DNA from: an uncultured Burkholderiaceae bacterium | GTDB lineage: Bacteria > Pseudomonadota > Gammaproteobacteria > Burkholderiales > Burkholderiaceae_B | NCBI GenBank assembly: GCA_937888805.1 | Contig: CALBEY010000031.1 | Coordinates: forward strand, 1-47,283 | Length of the DNA stretch: 47,283 nucleotides | Reading direction: 5' to 3' | Notes under the pieces: generated by a model | What the model was told of the DNA's origin: nothing | Databases searched by the model: none | Seen by the model: only the letters and a program-made list of their open reading frames with translations | Shown: positions 7,359-18,238 of the stretch, piece after piece | How positions within the stretch are numbered: the stretch's first letter is position 1 | Layout of the letters: the number at the start of each line of letters is the position of its first letter | Translations under genes and position numbers: made by a program

Positions 7359-9892
7359 TGCTGTTTTACTGGCTCTTGTCTTCAGCCTTTCGGGCCCAAC
7401 CGGGTCGTTGGCTGGTCGCCGGCTTCATGGTTGCCTTGGGCATTGCCTTGGCTGTGGCCATTCACACGGTTAACCGTTCCGCACTCGGTGAATTCGGACG
7501 CGCACTTGATCTGGTGAACGGTCAAGCATCGGCACAATTGGTATCCGTGTCCGGTGACTTGCCCGATTCGGTCTTCGACGAAATCGTGGCGCGCCAACAA
7601 GCGCTTGGCATAAAAGCCACGAGCCCCGTCCTCAAACGAGACACCCGCCTAATCACAGTCCTAGGCATCGATGTGTTTCGTGCCGCACAAGTCACACCCG
7701 CCCTGATGCCCTCAGCGGCCTCTGGGCAAGGCATGACGCTCTTTGGTGGCGACTCAATATTTCTGTCGGCCGCCGCCCTTCAGTCCCTTGACTTGGTCAT
7801 TGGCGACCCGCTCACGCTGCCCATCGGCGACCGAGAAGAGACCTTCATCATTGCTGGCCTAGTGCCAGGCGCCGCTGGTCAAAGCCTCGCGGTCATGGAC
7901 CTGGGCTTGGCCCAGTGGCGACTCAACGGCTTGGGCCAACTCAGTCGCTTGGACATCGTGCCCGAGCCAGGACAAAGCTTTGATGCGATTGCACGTGCTG
8001 TTGGCGCACTGAACCTTGGCCTGACGCTTGTCACCGCCGACGACCGCGATCGACGCATGTCTAACCTGTCGCGGGCTTATCGCGTGAACTTGAGTGTGCT
8101 GGCATTGGTGGCTTTGTTCACCGGCGCCTTTCTGGTCTTCACCACCATCAGCTTCTCGGTTTTGCGCCAACAATCACAATTGGCACTTTTAAGTGTGCTT
8201 GGCGCCAAACGCCAATGGTTATTTGCCCTGGTTCTCACACAAGCCTTGATGGTGACGGCCTTGGGTGGCCTACTGGGTTTGGGCATTGGGTTGGGCTTGG
8301 CTGCATTACTGTTGCGTGTGGCCGGTGGTGACCTCGGCGGTGGCTACTTTTCTACCGCGGTGCCACCGCTTGATATCGACCCCGTTGCCTTGGTGGGGTT
8401 TTGGATGCTGTCCTTGGCTGTGGGGGTTTTGGCGGGCTATTTCCCGGCTCGCGCCGCCACCCACGAATCACCCGTCAAACAATTGCGAGCGGGAGCCGCC
8501 GAGCGCCTGCTCAAACCCGTGTTGCATTATCGCGTGGCGATTGGCTTAGGCCTGATCAGTCTGGCCTTGGCCTTCATGCCCGCCATCGGTGGTTTGCCCA
8601 TTGCCGCCTACTTATCGATTGCCTTTCTCTTGTTTGCTGGCCTAGCCATCACGCCGTCGCTGGTCAACCAAAGCTTCTCTTTGTGCGCTCGATACCTACT
8701 GCGCAACAAATCCCGACATTCGTCGTTAACGTTAGCCATTTGGCGCCTGGCCCAAGCCCCTGCGAGCGCAGCCGGCCTGATTGCAGGCGTGATCGCTGCA
8801 CTGGCACTCACGGTTGCCATGGTTGTCATGGTTTCGAGCTTTCGCGACTCGGTCACTCTCTGGCTCGATCAAGTGCTACCAGCCGATTTGTACGCCAGTT
8901 TGGACAAGGCCAATAAGAACGCCAGCGAAGCCGAAACCCATATCCAAACAACCCTGCTGACCTTGGACGGTATCGAGCGCGTGTCATTCACCTTGCAACA
9001 AGCGGTGTTGTTTCGACCGGATCGCCCAGAGGTCGCTTTGATTGCCAGGCCCGTACCCCCCGGTCAAGCCGCCGATGTCTTACCAATAACCGGCCAAGTG
9101 TTTGCACAAAGTCTCGGGTCAACAACAAATCCTTTGCCTGAAGTCTTTGTTTCTGAAGCCATGACCGACCTTTACGACTGGCGACCTGGTCAGGTGCACA
9201 GCCTGCCGATGGCGGGGTTGCCTAACGGTCAATTGTCGGTTTTTGTGGCTGGGGTTTTTAGGGACTATGGCCGGCAGCACGGTTCAATCGTGATCGATTC
9301 CTCGGTCTACCAATCGTTGGCCAATGACAAGCGCCACACGGGTTTGGCCATTTGGCTATCGCCCCAAGCCAATCCTGCTGCAGTTTTGGATCGTTTGCGG
9401 GCCGCGGTGCCTGCTTACGCCGAATTACAATTTAGAAGTTCAACAGATTTGCGCGCTTTATCACTGACAATTTTTGATCGCAGTTTTGCCCTGACCTATG
9501 CGCTCGAAGTGGCGGCTTTGTTGGTGGCTTTGTTTTCGGTTGCGGCTGGCTTTGCCGGCCAGGCCTTACTTCGACAAAAAGAGTACGCTCTGATGCATCA
9601 TTTGGGACAGTCCACTGGCCAGCGGGTGCGCTGGATCACCGCCGAGTCCGGTCTGTTGTTGGTATTGGCTGCCGGTTGGGGCACAGTCTTGGGGCTTTTG
9701 ATGAGCCAAATCTTGATCCACCGTGTCAACCCCCAATCGTTTCACTGGACCATGCAGACCAGCCTGCCCACCGTTGCCATGATTGTCTTGATGCTGTCGA
9801 TTGTTTTGTTGGGTATTGTCGCGGCGGTCTGGGCCTCGCAAAGAAATCTAAAGCCTGACCAGTTGGCCTTGTCATTGCGTGAGGATTGGTAA
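7358..9892 (+). CDS. ABC transporter permease, FtsX/MacB superfamily (AttF/AttG-like)
   Basis: An 844-aa integral membrane protein with two FtsX-type permease halves. A first helix lies near residues 10-30, then a MacB-like periplasmic domain (about 40-230), three helices near 245-365 and two near 395-440. A second helix near 465-490, a second periplasmic domain (about 500-705) and three C-terminal helices follow. The helix preceded by an RQQSQLALLSVLGAKR-type coupling segment is typical. It pairs with the upstream ATPase and the downstream secreted AttH-like protein, with single-base overlaps on both sides (TGATG, TAATG) that imply translational coupling. The cargo is unknown. Confidence 0.9.
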   Translation: MLFYWLLSSAFRAQPGRWLVAGFMVALGIALAVAIHTVNRSALGEFGRALDLVNGQASAQLVSVSGDLPDSVFDEIVARQQALGIKATSPVLKRDTRLITVLGIDVFRAAQVTPALMPSAASGQGMTLFGGDSIFLSAAALQSLDLVIGDPLTLPIGDREETFIIAGLVPGAAGQSLAVMDLGLAQWRLNGLGQLSRLDIVPEPGQSFDAIARAVGALNLGLTLVTADDRDRRMSNLSRAYRVNLSVLALVALFTGAFLVFTTISFSVLRQQSQLALLSVLGAKRQWLFALVLTQALMVTALGGLLGLGIGLGLAALLLRVAGGDLGGGYFSTAVPPLDIDPVALVGFWMLSLAVGVLAGYFPARAATHESPVKQLRAGAAERLLKPVLHYRVAIGLGLISLALAFMPAIGGLPIAAYLSIAFLLFAGLAITPSLVNQSFSLCARYLLRNKSRHSSLTLAIWRLAQAPASAAGLIAGVIAALALTVAMVVMVSSFRDSVTLWLDQVLPADLYASLDKANKNASEAETHIQTTLLTLDGIERVSFTLQQAVLFRPDRPEVALIARPVPPGQAADVLPITGQVFAQSLGSTTNPLPEVFVSEAMTDLYDWRPGQVHSLPMAGLPNGQLSVFVAGVFRDYGRQHGSIVIDSSVYQSLANDKRHTGLAIWLSPQANPAAVLDRLRAAVPAYAELQFRSSTDLRALSLTIFDRSFALTYALEVAALLVALFSVAAGFAGQALLRQKEYALMHHLGQSTGQRVRWITAESGLLLVLAAGWGTVLGLLMSQILIHRVNPQSFHWTMQTSLPTVAMIVLMLSIVLLGIVAAVWASQRNLKPDQLALSLREDW

Positions 9893-11022
9893 TGAAAAGT
9901 CACCATCGCCGATCGTGGTTAAAGCAAGTGTTGGTTTTATCTGCCGCGACACCTTTGAGTGCTTCCTTGGCCACACTGCCTGCCTTCGCTTCGAATAGTG
10001 CATCGCCCTACCCAACGGTGACACCGCGGTCTTTGGTGTTTCCGCGTGACTTTGGCGCCCACCCCGCGTTTCGCACTGAGTGGTGGTACCTCACGGGTTG
10101 GTTGGATTCGGGTCCACAACCGATTGGCTTTCAAGTCACGTTTTTTAGAAGTCGCACCCGTCACCCAGACGAGAACCACAGTCGGTTTGCGCCACAGCAA
10201 TTGATGTTCGCCCATGCTGCACTCGCTTTACCCAATCAAGGTAAGCTTCGACACTCACAAACCTCCGCACGCGTGGGCCCAGCAGGCGTGTCATTCGACA
10301 CTGCCGATACGGCCCTGCAACTGTCGGGCTGGACTTTAACTCGTACGCCAGACGATCGTTATGCCATCTTTATCCCTGCCGATGATTTCACACTTACCAT
10401 CGAAGCCACGCCTGCTGGCGCACCCGTTTTGCGGGGTAAGTCTGGATATTCACTCAAAGGGCCATCGGCTGAATTGGCCAGTTACTACTACAGTCGCCCG
10501 CAGATGGCCGTGCAAGCCACACTGACCCTTAAAGACCCAGCCTCTGAAAACCAATCAGCACCTCAAAACCTGACAGGTACGGCTTGGTTTGACCACGAGT
10601 GGTCCAGCAGTCTGCTGATGGACGATGCCGTGGGCTGGGATTGGATTGGCATCAATCTATTTGACGGCGGCAGCCTCATGGGTTTTAGGATCCGTAACGC
10701 TGCCGGTCAAACGCTCTTTAGCGAGTGGGATTGGCGCGACGCCCAAGGCCGTCGAATCCCAGCAAAGGCTAACGCAGATTGGGTGCCCTTTGGCAGCTGG
10801 CGATCACCACGGTCGCTCATCGTCTACCCCGAGGGCTTTACCCTCAAAACACCAGACCATCAGTGGCAATTAAAAACACTCATGGCCGACCAAGAAGTCG
10901 ACGCCCGCGCCAGCACCGGTGGGTTCTACTACGAAGGCGCTGTTGAGCTTCTGGAAAACGGTCAAGCCATCGGCCGCGGCTACCTTGAGCTGACCGGGTA
11001 CGGCGAACCGTTGCGGCTTTGA
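9892..11022 (+). CDS. AttH/carotenoid 1,2-hydratase-like lipocalin-fold protein, Tat-exported
   Basis: A 376-aa secreted protein beginning at the ATG that shares one base with the permease stop codon. The N-terminus has a twin-arginine signal (HHRRSWLKQV) and likely cleavage after Phe-Ala near residue 33. The mature part shows AttH/CrtC-family motifs: RTEWWYLTGWL near residue 61, GKSGYSLKGP, ASYYYSRPQM and the DHEWSS segment near residue 232. The family has two lipocalin-like domains that bind hydrophobic ligands; true CrtC members hydrate carotenoids, but no carotenoid genes are nearby. With the two preceding genes it forms an AttEFGH-like export set, probably handling a lipidic or hydrophobic molecule in the periplasm. 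Confidence 0.85.
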   Translation: MKSHHRRSWLKQVLVLSAATPLSASLATLPAFASNSASPYPTVTPRSLVFPRDFGAHPAFRTEWWYLTGWLDSGPQPIGFQVTFFRSRTRHPDENHSRFAPQQLMFAHAALALPNQGKLRHSQTSARVGPAGVSFDTADTALQLSGWTLTRTPDDRYAIFIPADDFTLTIEATPAGAPVLRGKSGYSLKGPSAELASYYYSRPQMAVQATLTLKDPASENQSAPQNLTGTAWFDHEWSSSLLMDDAVGWDWIGINLFDGGSLMGFRIRNAAGQTLFSEWDWRDAQGRRIPAKANADWVPFGSWRSPRSLIVYPEGFTLKTPDHQWQLKTLMADQEVDARASTGGFYYEGAVELLENGQAIGRGYLELTGYGEPLRL

Positions 11023-11116
11023 GGTGGGGCTTATAACAGGTGTCGTTTAGAAATAAGCTGAGCGATTCCAACCTGGCGGGGCTGCCGTTAGCAAGCCATC
11101 CCTTACACTGAACCTC

Positions 11117-12889
11117 ATGACAAAAAAAGCAACAAACCTCAGCAGTCTGACCCGCTGGTTACGGGATTACCGCGTGCTCTCGCGCTACCGAACCCAATGG
11201 CTTCTGGCCGCCCTGTTTCTGCTGCTAGCGGCTGGCGCCACACTGACCGTGCCATTGGCATTTCGCAATTTGGTTGACACTGGATTAACCAGTCAAGCGA
11301 TCAACCAACAGTTCATTAATCTGCTCATACTGGCTGCCGTTTTGGCCGTCATGACATCTTGTCGCTATTACGTGATGTCTTGGTTGGGTGAACGGGTGGT
11401 GGCTGACATCCGCCAACGCGTCTTTGAAAACGTCTTGCGCCAAAGCCCTGCTTACTTTGAAACCTTGCAAACTGGCGAAGTGCTGTCGCGGCTGACCAGC
11501 GACACCACCTTGGTGCAAACGCTGGTTGGCTCAAGCGTCTCGATTGCGTTGCGAAGCATGGTCATGCTGATCGGCGGCATCACCATGATGCTTATCACCA
11601 GTGCCTGGTTGGCGGGCGTCATGATCGGCCTGCTGTTGATCATTGTGTTGCCCTTGTGGGCGCTTGGCCGATACGTGCGCCGCATGTCGCGTGCCAGTCA
11701 AGACAAAGTGGCTGACACCAGTGCCATGGCCGGCGAAGTCCTAAATGCTGTGACCACCGTTCAAGCTTTCGTGCGCGAGCCTCACGAACAAAAGCGCTAT
11801 CAATCAGCGGTCGAAATGGCATTTGTTGTCGCCAAAAAACGCATCGCCATTCGATCTGCTTTGACTGCCACCACCATTCTCATGGCCTTCTCAGTGATTG
11901 TCTTTGTGCTTTGGGTCGGGGCCCAACAAGTCACTGCTGGCACGATGACCTTGGGCGATCTCACCCAGTTTGTGCTTTACGCGGTGCTGATTGCCGGTTC
12001 AATTGGCGCCCTTTCTGAGACTTGGGGTGATCTACAACGGGCAGCTGGTGCCACTGAGCGCTTGGTTGAGTTGATGCAAGCCGAGCCGGCACTGGCCAGT
12101 GCGCGGACGGGTGAACCCAATACCAAATCATCGTTGGCCAAACCAGCTGTTAATCAAGGCTGCGCCATAGCCTTTGAAAACGTCACGTTTTCTTATTCAT
12201 CGCGGCCTGACTTCCTGGCCATGAAACAACTGAGCTTATCGGTTCCCAAGGGCGGACGTTACGCGCTTGTTGGCCCATCTGGCGCCGGCAAAAGCACACT
12301 ATTTTCCATGCTGCTACGTTTTTACGAACCCACCAGCGGCCAGATCGAGATATTTGGGCAAGAGATTACTCAGTGGCCCGTCAGCGCATTGCGCAACATG
12401 ATCGGGATCGTGCCGCAAGAGCCCGTGATTTTTGCGTCAAGCGCCATGGAAAATATCCGCTATGGCCGATTAGACGCCACCGACCAGGAAGTCATCGCCG
12501 CGGCCACAACCGCCCACGCGCATGGTTTTATCACTGCATTGCCTCAGGGGTATCAAAGCTTTTTGGGTGAACGCGGTGTGCGCTTATCGGGCGGCCAAAA
12601 GCAACGCATTTCAATCGCACGCGCGATTCTTAAAAACCCACCGATTCTCTTGCTTGACGAGGCCACCAGCGCCTTAGACGCCGAATCTGAACGCGAGGTG
12701 CAACAAGCACTCGATAGCGTTCTGCCTGGGCGCACCTCGCTTACGATTGCCCATCGCTTGGCCACTGTTCTGAGAGCCGATCGCATTCTTGTCCTTGAAA
12801 ACGGCCAAGTCTTAGAGCAAGGCAGGCACGATGAATTGATGGCCCAAGGTGGGCTTTATGCCAGGCTCGCCAAGCTTCAGTTTGCATAA
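11117..12889 (+). CDS. ABC exporter with fused transmembrane and ATPase domains (MsbA-like)
   Basis: A 590-aa half-transporter. Six helices span about residues 30-300, followed by the nucleotide-binding domain with Walker A GPSGAGKST (about 388-396), signature LSGGQKQRISIARA (about 491-504) and Walker B ILLLDEATSALD. It would act as a homodimeric inner-membrane exporter; lipids, drugs or peptides are all possible. It is not encoded with lpxK as a canonical msbA often is, so no gene name is assigned. It follows the AttH-like gene by 94 bp and may have its own promoter. The linker (about residues 325-345) is Ala/Ser-rich. Confidence 0.9.
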   Translation: MTKKATNLSSLTRWLRDYRVLSRYRTQWLLAALFLLLAAGATLTVPLAFRNLVDTGLTSQAINQQFINLLILAAVLAVMTSCRYYVMSWLGERVVADIRQRVFENVLRQSPAYFETLQTGEVLSRLTSDTTLVQTLVGSSVSIALRSMVMLIGGITMMLITSAWLAGVMIGLLLIIVLPLWALGRYVRRMSRASQDKVADTSAMAGEVLNAVTTVQAFVREPHEQKRYQSAVEMAFVVAKKRIAIRSALTATTILMAFSVIVFVLWVGAQQVTAGTMTLGDLTQFVLYAVLIAGSIGALSETWGDLQRAAGATERLVELMQAEPALASARTGEPNTKSSLAKPAVNQGCAIAFENVTFSYSSRPDFLAMKQLSLSVPKGGRYALVGPSGAGKSTLFSMLLRFYEPTSGQIEIFGQEITQWPVSALRNMIGIVPQEPVIFASSAMENIRYGRLDATDQEVIAAATTAHAHGFITALPQGYQSFLGERGVRLSGGQKQRISIARAILKNPPILLLDEATSALDAESEREVQQALDSVLPGRTSLTIAHRLATVLRADRILVLENGQVLEQGRHDELMAQGGLYARLAKLQFA

Positions 12890-12946
12890 GTTGGAACCTC
12901 AAGCCCCTGATGTGGTCTATTGGCTAACTTTCTACAGGGAGAACCC

Positions 12947-13891
12947 ATGAACACTGACCGCGCCATCCTTTCAATCGCCATGCTCGCTGCCTTTGCCGAC
13001 GGCAACAAGGACGACAATGAACGCGAACACGTCAAACAGTTTGCGCAACAACTCGGCGCAAGCTCCGTTGAACTCATGGGCGTATATCAAGACGTATTGC
13101 TCGGGCAAGTGACCCTCGCGCACGCTGTTGCCGTTCTGACTGACGAGGGCCAACGCCGCTACGCTTACGAATTGGCCGTGTGCGTGTGCGACAGCGATGG
13201 CGTTCGTTGTGAAACGGAAGACGCATTCCTCAAGGATCTGCGTGCCTGCTTGGGTTTAGACAACGACAAAGCAGTGGCAGCCGCCGAAGAACAGGCAGAC
13301 GCGATTGCGCTCGCTGGTGTGGCGCCACTGAGCCTGGCTAACGAGGCAACAAACAATACCGTGGATGATGCCGCGCTCAACAAAACCATCCTCAACTACG
13401 CAATCCTTAATGGCGCGCTTGAGCTGTTGCCGCAGTCTTGGGCATCGGTGGCCATCATCCCCATGCAGATAAAAATGGTCTACAGAATCGGCAAAGCCCA
13501 TGGCCACGAACTCGATCAAGGCCATATCCGCGAATTTCTAGCCACTGTAGGGGTGGGCATGACCTCGCAATACCTCGAACAATTTGGCCGTAAATTAGTA
13601 GGGGGTTTGTTGGGTGGCTTTTTGGGCAAGACAGGTAAAAAAGCCGGCCGGGCAGCAGCCAGTGTGGCATTTTCATTTGCGACAACCTATGCGCTTGGAC
13701 AATTGGCCAAACGCTACTATGCCGGTGGTCGCCAAATGAACACTGCGCTGCTGAAGCAAACCTTTGGCGAACTGCTAGAACCGGCCAAAAAACTTCAGAC
13801 CCAATACCTGCCTGACATTCAAGAAAAAGCACGCAATCTTGATGCCAGTTCCGTCCTTTCCATGGTCAGGGGCAACGGCGCATCAATCTAA
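12947..13891 (+). CDS. TerB-like/DUF697-like two-part protein
   Basis: A 314-aa protein from the ATG at 12947, chosen because AGGGAGA lies 7 nt upstream; an earlier in-frame start would include this RBS. Residues 1-95 look like a TerB-type helical domain, with acidic metal-site-like ADGNKDDNE near residue 18. Residues 140-270 resemble DUF697/YcjF proteins: a PMQIKMVYRIGKAHG segment, a glycine-rich membrane-active stretch (GGLLGGFLGKTGKKAGRAAA) and a Tyr-Ala-Leu-Gly-Gln helix. TerB-like domains are linked to membrane stress and metal responses; a membrane-associated stress role is inference. It follows the exporter by 57 bp on the same strand. Confidence 0.72.
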   Translation: MNTDRAILSIAMLAAFADGNKDDNEREHVKQFAQQLGASSVELMGVYQDVLLGQVTLAHAVAVLTDEGQRRYAYELAVCVCDSDGVRCETEDAFLKDLRACLGLDNDKAVAAAEEQADAIALAGVAPLSLANEATNNTVDDAALNKTILNYAILNGALELLPQSWASVAIIPMQIKMVYRIGKAHGHELDQGHIREFLATVGVGMTSQYLEQFGRKLVGGLLGGFLGKTGKKAGRAAASVAFSFATTYALGQLAKRYYAGGRQMNTALLKQTFGELLEPAKKLQTQYLPDIQEKARNLDASSVLSMVRGNGASI

Positions 13892-13961
13892 ACAACAAAA
13901 AATGCGGCCCAGATGACCGTCAAAGTCTCGGTGAGGAGCCAATTAATTTCAACTGGTTGTG

Positions 13962-14540
13962 CTACGGGCCTAGCAAATCACCGACACCAAACAATGTCAG
14001 TAGACCCAAAACGGCAAATATAGCGGCAGCCACGCCATGGACCAAACGCATGGGAATGCGTGCTGCGAATTTATCACCCACAAACACGGCGGGCACATCA
14101 GCAATCAACATACCCAACGTCGTCCCCAGCACAACCAAGATGGGCGCTGCGTAATTGGCCGCAAGCGCCACCGTCGCAATTTGGGTCTTATCGCCCATTT
14201 CAGCCAAAAAGAAAGTCACTAAGGTGGCGCCAAAGACACCCCAACGGCGCGTCAAACGCATGTCACTTTCTTCTATTTTGTCGGGGATCAGCGCCCAGAT
14301 CGCCATGCCGATAAATGACAGCCCTAGCAACCAGCGCAACCATTGGGGGCTGAGTGTCTCTGTGATCCACAAGCCAAGCACACCGGCTAGCGAGTGGTTG
14401 AGCACGGTCGCTGCCAAAATACCTAGAATGATTGGGATGGGTTTCTTCAAGCGCGCGGCCAGTAAGAAAGCCAACAACTGGGTCTTATCACCCATTTCGG
14501 CCAAAGTGACGACTGCCGTTGATACCAAAAATGCTTCCAT
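13962..14540 (-). CDS. mntX: UPF0016/GDT1 (TMEM165) family manganese exporter
   Basis: A 192-aa membrane protein with the duplicated UPF0016 signature: EMGDKTQ at residues 15-21 and again at 114-120, each inside a helix, whose acidic residues form the cation site. Six to seven hydrophobic segments are present, a full-length bacterial member. The family exports Mn2+ (MneA/MntX in Vibrio and Neisseria) or exchanges Ca2+/Mn2+ for protons. The leader upstream on the same strand contains a yybP-ykoY Mn2+ riboswitch, which strongly supports Mn2+ export induced by excess Mn. The symbol is given by family and context rather than by a demonstrated orthologue. Confidence 0.92.
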   Translation of the reverse strand: MEAFLVSTAVVTLAEMGDKTQLLAFLLAARLKKPIPIILGILAATVLNHSLAGVLGLWITETLSPQWLRWLLGLSFIGMAIWALIPDKIEESDMRLTRRWGVFGATLVTFFLAEMGDKTQIATVALAANYAAPILVVLGTTLGMLIADVPAVFVGDKFAARIPMRLVHGVAAAIFAVLGLLTLFGVGDLLGP

Positions 14541-14603
14541 GCCTGTTCCAAAACCGGATCAAAGACAGTTGACCATTGCCCCCATCCGGTCAAGTCGGGG
14601 AAA

Positions 14604-14716
14604 CAGTGGTCAAAGGTCTTGCCAAGTTTAGAACCGCAAGCACCATGGTCAGTCGACCAAGTGTGTTGATGCATGCCTCAGAAAACTCGCTGAGCGGCTA
14701 CTCCCCAGTGACACTT
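14604..14716 (-). promoter_or_regulatory. yybP-ykoY manganese riboswitch
   Basis: Read on the minus strand, the leader shows the aptamer hallmarks in order: GGGGAGTAGCC (about 14706-14696), the GCATCAACA-type conserved loop near 14674-14665, a CTTGGTC/GACCATGG helix, and the 3' GGCAAGACCTTTGACC segment near 14622-14608. AGTGTCA near the 5' end can pair with TGACCACT at the 3' end to close P1. The aptamer sits about 64 nt upstream of the exporter ATG and 69 nt after the stop of the upstream porin-like gene. Mn2+ binding would raise exporter expression, probably at translation since no clear terminator follows. Confidence 0.88.
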
Positions 14717-14785
14717 CAATGTATCACAGGGGCATGCCTGCCATCGCGCTCGGGAAGACCAAAATCGTCTTTCCCGTGCGCTCGC

Positions 14786-15535
14786 TTAAAACCCCTTGCT
14801 AACTGAAAACAATGCGCCCACGCGACCTGCTGGATGGCCTTGGGTGCTTAAGAAAAAGTCATCCGAAGACGCGCCCACCACGCTCAAATCAAAGACCCAA
14901 CCACTGATATCTTTTGAGATACCCGCCTTGTAATCAAAATAGCCGCTGAGGCTGTTGCCATCAACATCGACGGCATTCTTCAACGTCTGATACCCGGCAT
15001 GCAAACCGATGGCCCAATTATCGCCAAGATCAATTGAGCCACTGGCATCAAAGTAAAACGTGTTCTTTGAATCGGCGCCACCGAAGTAATTGCTCGGCGC
15101 GTAATAGACCTTAAACGATGCGGGTCCCATACCAAGGCCCACGTACAACTCAGTCGTGTTCGGTGAGACGGCCATATCAGCACCGGGGTAGACATACTGA
15201 ATCACACCCAAGTCGAGCTCAAGACCTTGGCCAACATCACCTTTCCAGCCACCATAAAAATCCATTTCAATCGATGTGCCCGTGGTCCAACCAACGTTTG
15301 AGTTCCAGTTACCCAGATAAAACCCGGACTCATGACTGAGATCGATGCCACCCTGAACGGCAGGCTTAAAGTTGGTTTGCGTGTAACCGCGGAACCGATA
15401 GTCGTTGGTGACGGCAAGATTGCCCGACAGCGTCAGGCCGTTCCCAAGGTCTGTGCCCTCGGCTTGAGCGGTGGCCACACAGGCCGCCAATAATGGTGCA
15501 CTTAACAAATAAGCGGACAAGCGTTTGATATTCAT
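14786..15535 (-). CDS. TorF-family putative porin
   Basis: A 249-aa outer-membrane beta-barrel candidate. The start at 15535 is chosen because a standard Sec signal peptide follows (Met-Asn-Ile-Lys-Arg, hydrophobic core, Ala-Gln-Ala cleavage near residue 23) and GGGA lies upstream; the open frame extends 43 codons further without signal-like sequence. The mature N-terminus (LSGNLAVTNDYRFRGYTQT) and alternating aromatic strands match the TIGR02001/TorF group. The chain ends in a C-terminal Phe (VSKGF), the usual outer-membrane assembly signal. The permeant is unknown. A 12-bp-arm inverted repeat lies about 120 bp upstream. Confidence 0.85.
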   Translation of the reverse strand: MNIKRLSAYLLSAPLLAACVATAQAEGTDLGNGLTLSGNLAVTNDYRFRGYTQTNFKPAVQGGIDLSHESGFYLGNWNSNVGWTTGTSIEMDFYGGWKGDVGQGLELDLGVIQYVYPGADMAVSPNTTELYVGLGMGPASFKVYYAPSNYFGGADSKNTFYFDASGSIDLGDNWAIGLHAGYQTLKNAVDVDGNSLSGYFDYKAGISKDISGWVFDLSVVGASSDDFFLSTQGHPAGRVGALFSVSKGF

Positions 15536-15652
15536 TTGGCATTCCCACGTGATGAATTGAGGCTGCAACCCACTGGTGCAGCCACCCGTGAAAAGATCGC
15601 GAGCAAATATCCTTAGCACGAACCGTGCCAGTTTTTTACCCGTCATTTCCCT

Positions 15653-15683
15653 GTCAAAAAGCATTCATATGATGCTTTTTGAC
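15653..15683. promoter_or_regulatory. Perfect 12-bp inverted repeat upstream of the porin gene
   Basis: GTCAAAAAGCAT (15653-15664) is repeated inverted as ATGCTTTTTGAC (15672-15683) with a 7-bp spacer. It lies between the katG terminator and the porin gene, 118 bp upstream of the start codon. No long T run follows on either strand beyond the internal T5, so an operator or leader hairpin is more likely than a terminator. Confidence 0.55.
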
Positions 15684-15740
15684 ACAAATTTATGCCTGCT
15701 TTTGGGGCTTATGCACCCAATTGAAACAAACCGTCAGCAC

Positions 15741-15776
15741 AAAAAAGCCCGGCTCAATCTGAACCGGGCTTTTTTT
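15741..15776. terminator. Intrinsic terminator downstream of katG
   Basis: AAAAAAGCCCGG (15741-15752) pairs with CCGGGCTTTTTT (15764-15775), giving a stem with A/T tracts on both sides. On the minus strand it is the katG terminator, 50 bp after the stop codon. It insulates katG from the porin gene on the same strand. Confidence 0.93.
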
Positions 15777-15825
15777 ACTGCTGTCACACCACTGATTTCG
15801 ATACCGCTGCAATCGATTTGACTGA

Positions 15826-18006
<2,181 letters not shown>

Positions 18007-18013
18007 CTAGGAT

Positions 18014-18060
18014 GATAGATTAATTCAATCACAAATAATTTGATAATTGTATTTATCTAT
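18014..18060 (-). promoter_or_regulatory. AT-rich katG control region with ATAG/CTAT half-sites
   Basis: On the minus strand, ATAGAT at one end and ATCTAT at the other bracket a 46-bp AT-rich stretch. Each end resembles an OxyR half-site (ATAGnTnnnAnCTAT) at about 8 of 10 positions, but their spacing is longer than the standard 7 bp. OxyR control of katG is common; here it is only a suggestion. Confidence 0.3.
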
Positions 18061-18238
18061 TATTTGAATAGTTAACAGGGACCGCGTTTTGTGAGTCCCT
18101 TTTCTTGATTACTAGGGTTAATCCTAGCACCGTGAATGCGCAACGAACAGAATCCTTACAAAATGACACATCAACCAAATCAGGCAACTGGTAGGAACAA
18201 AGGTCGCACTGTTACCATCAGTTAGTGTTGTTTCATCA

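Noticed and set aside
8401..8916. 171-codon frame within the FtsX-like permease
   Set aside because: Out-of-frame shadow of the permease coding sequence with Arg/Cys-rich translation.
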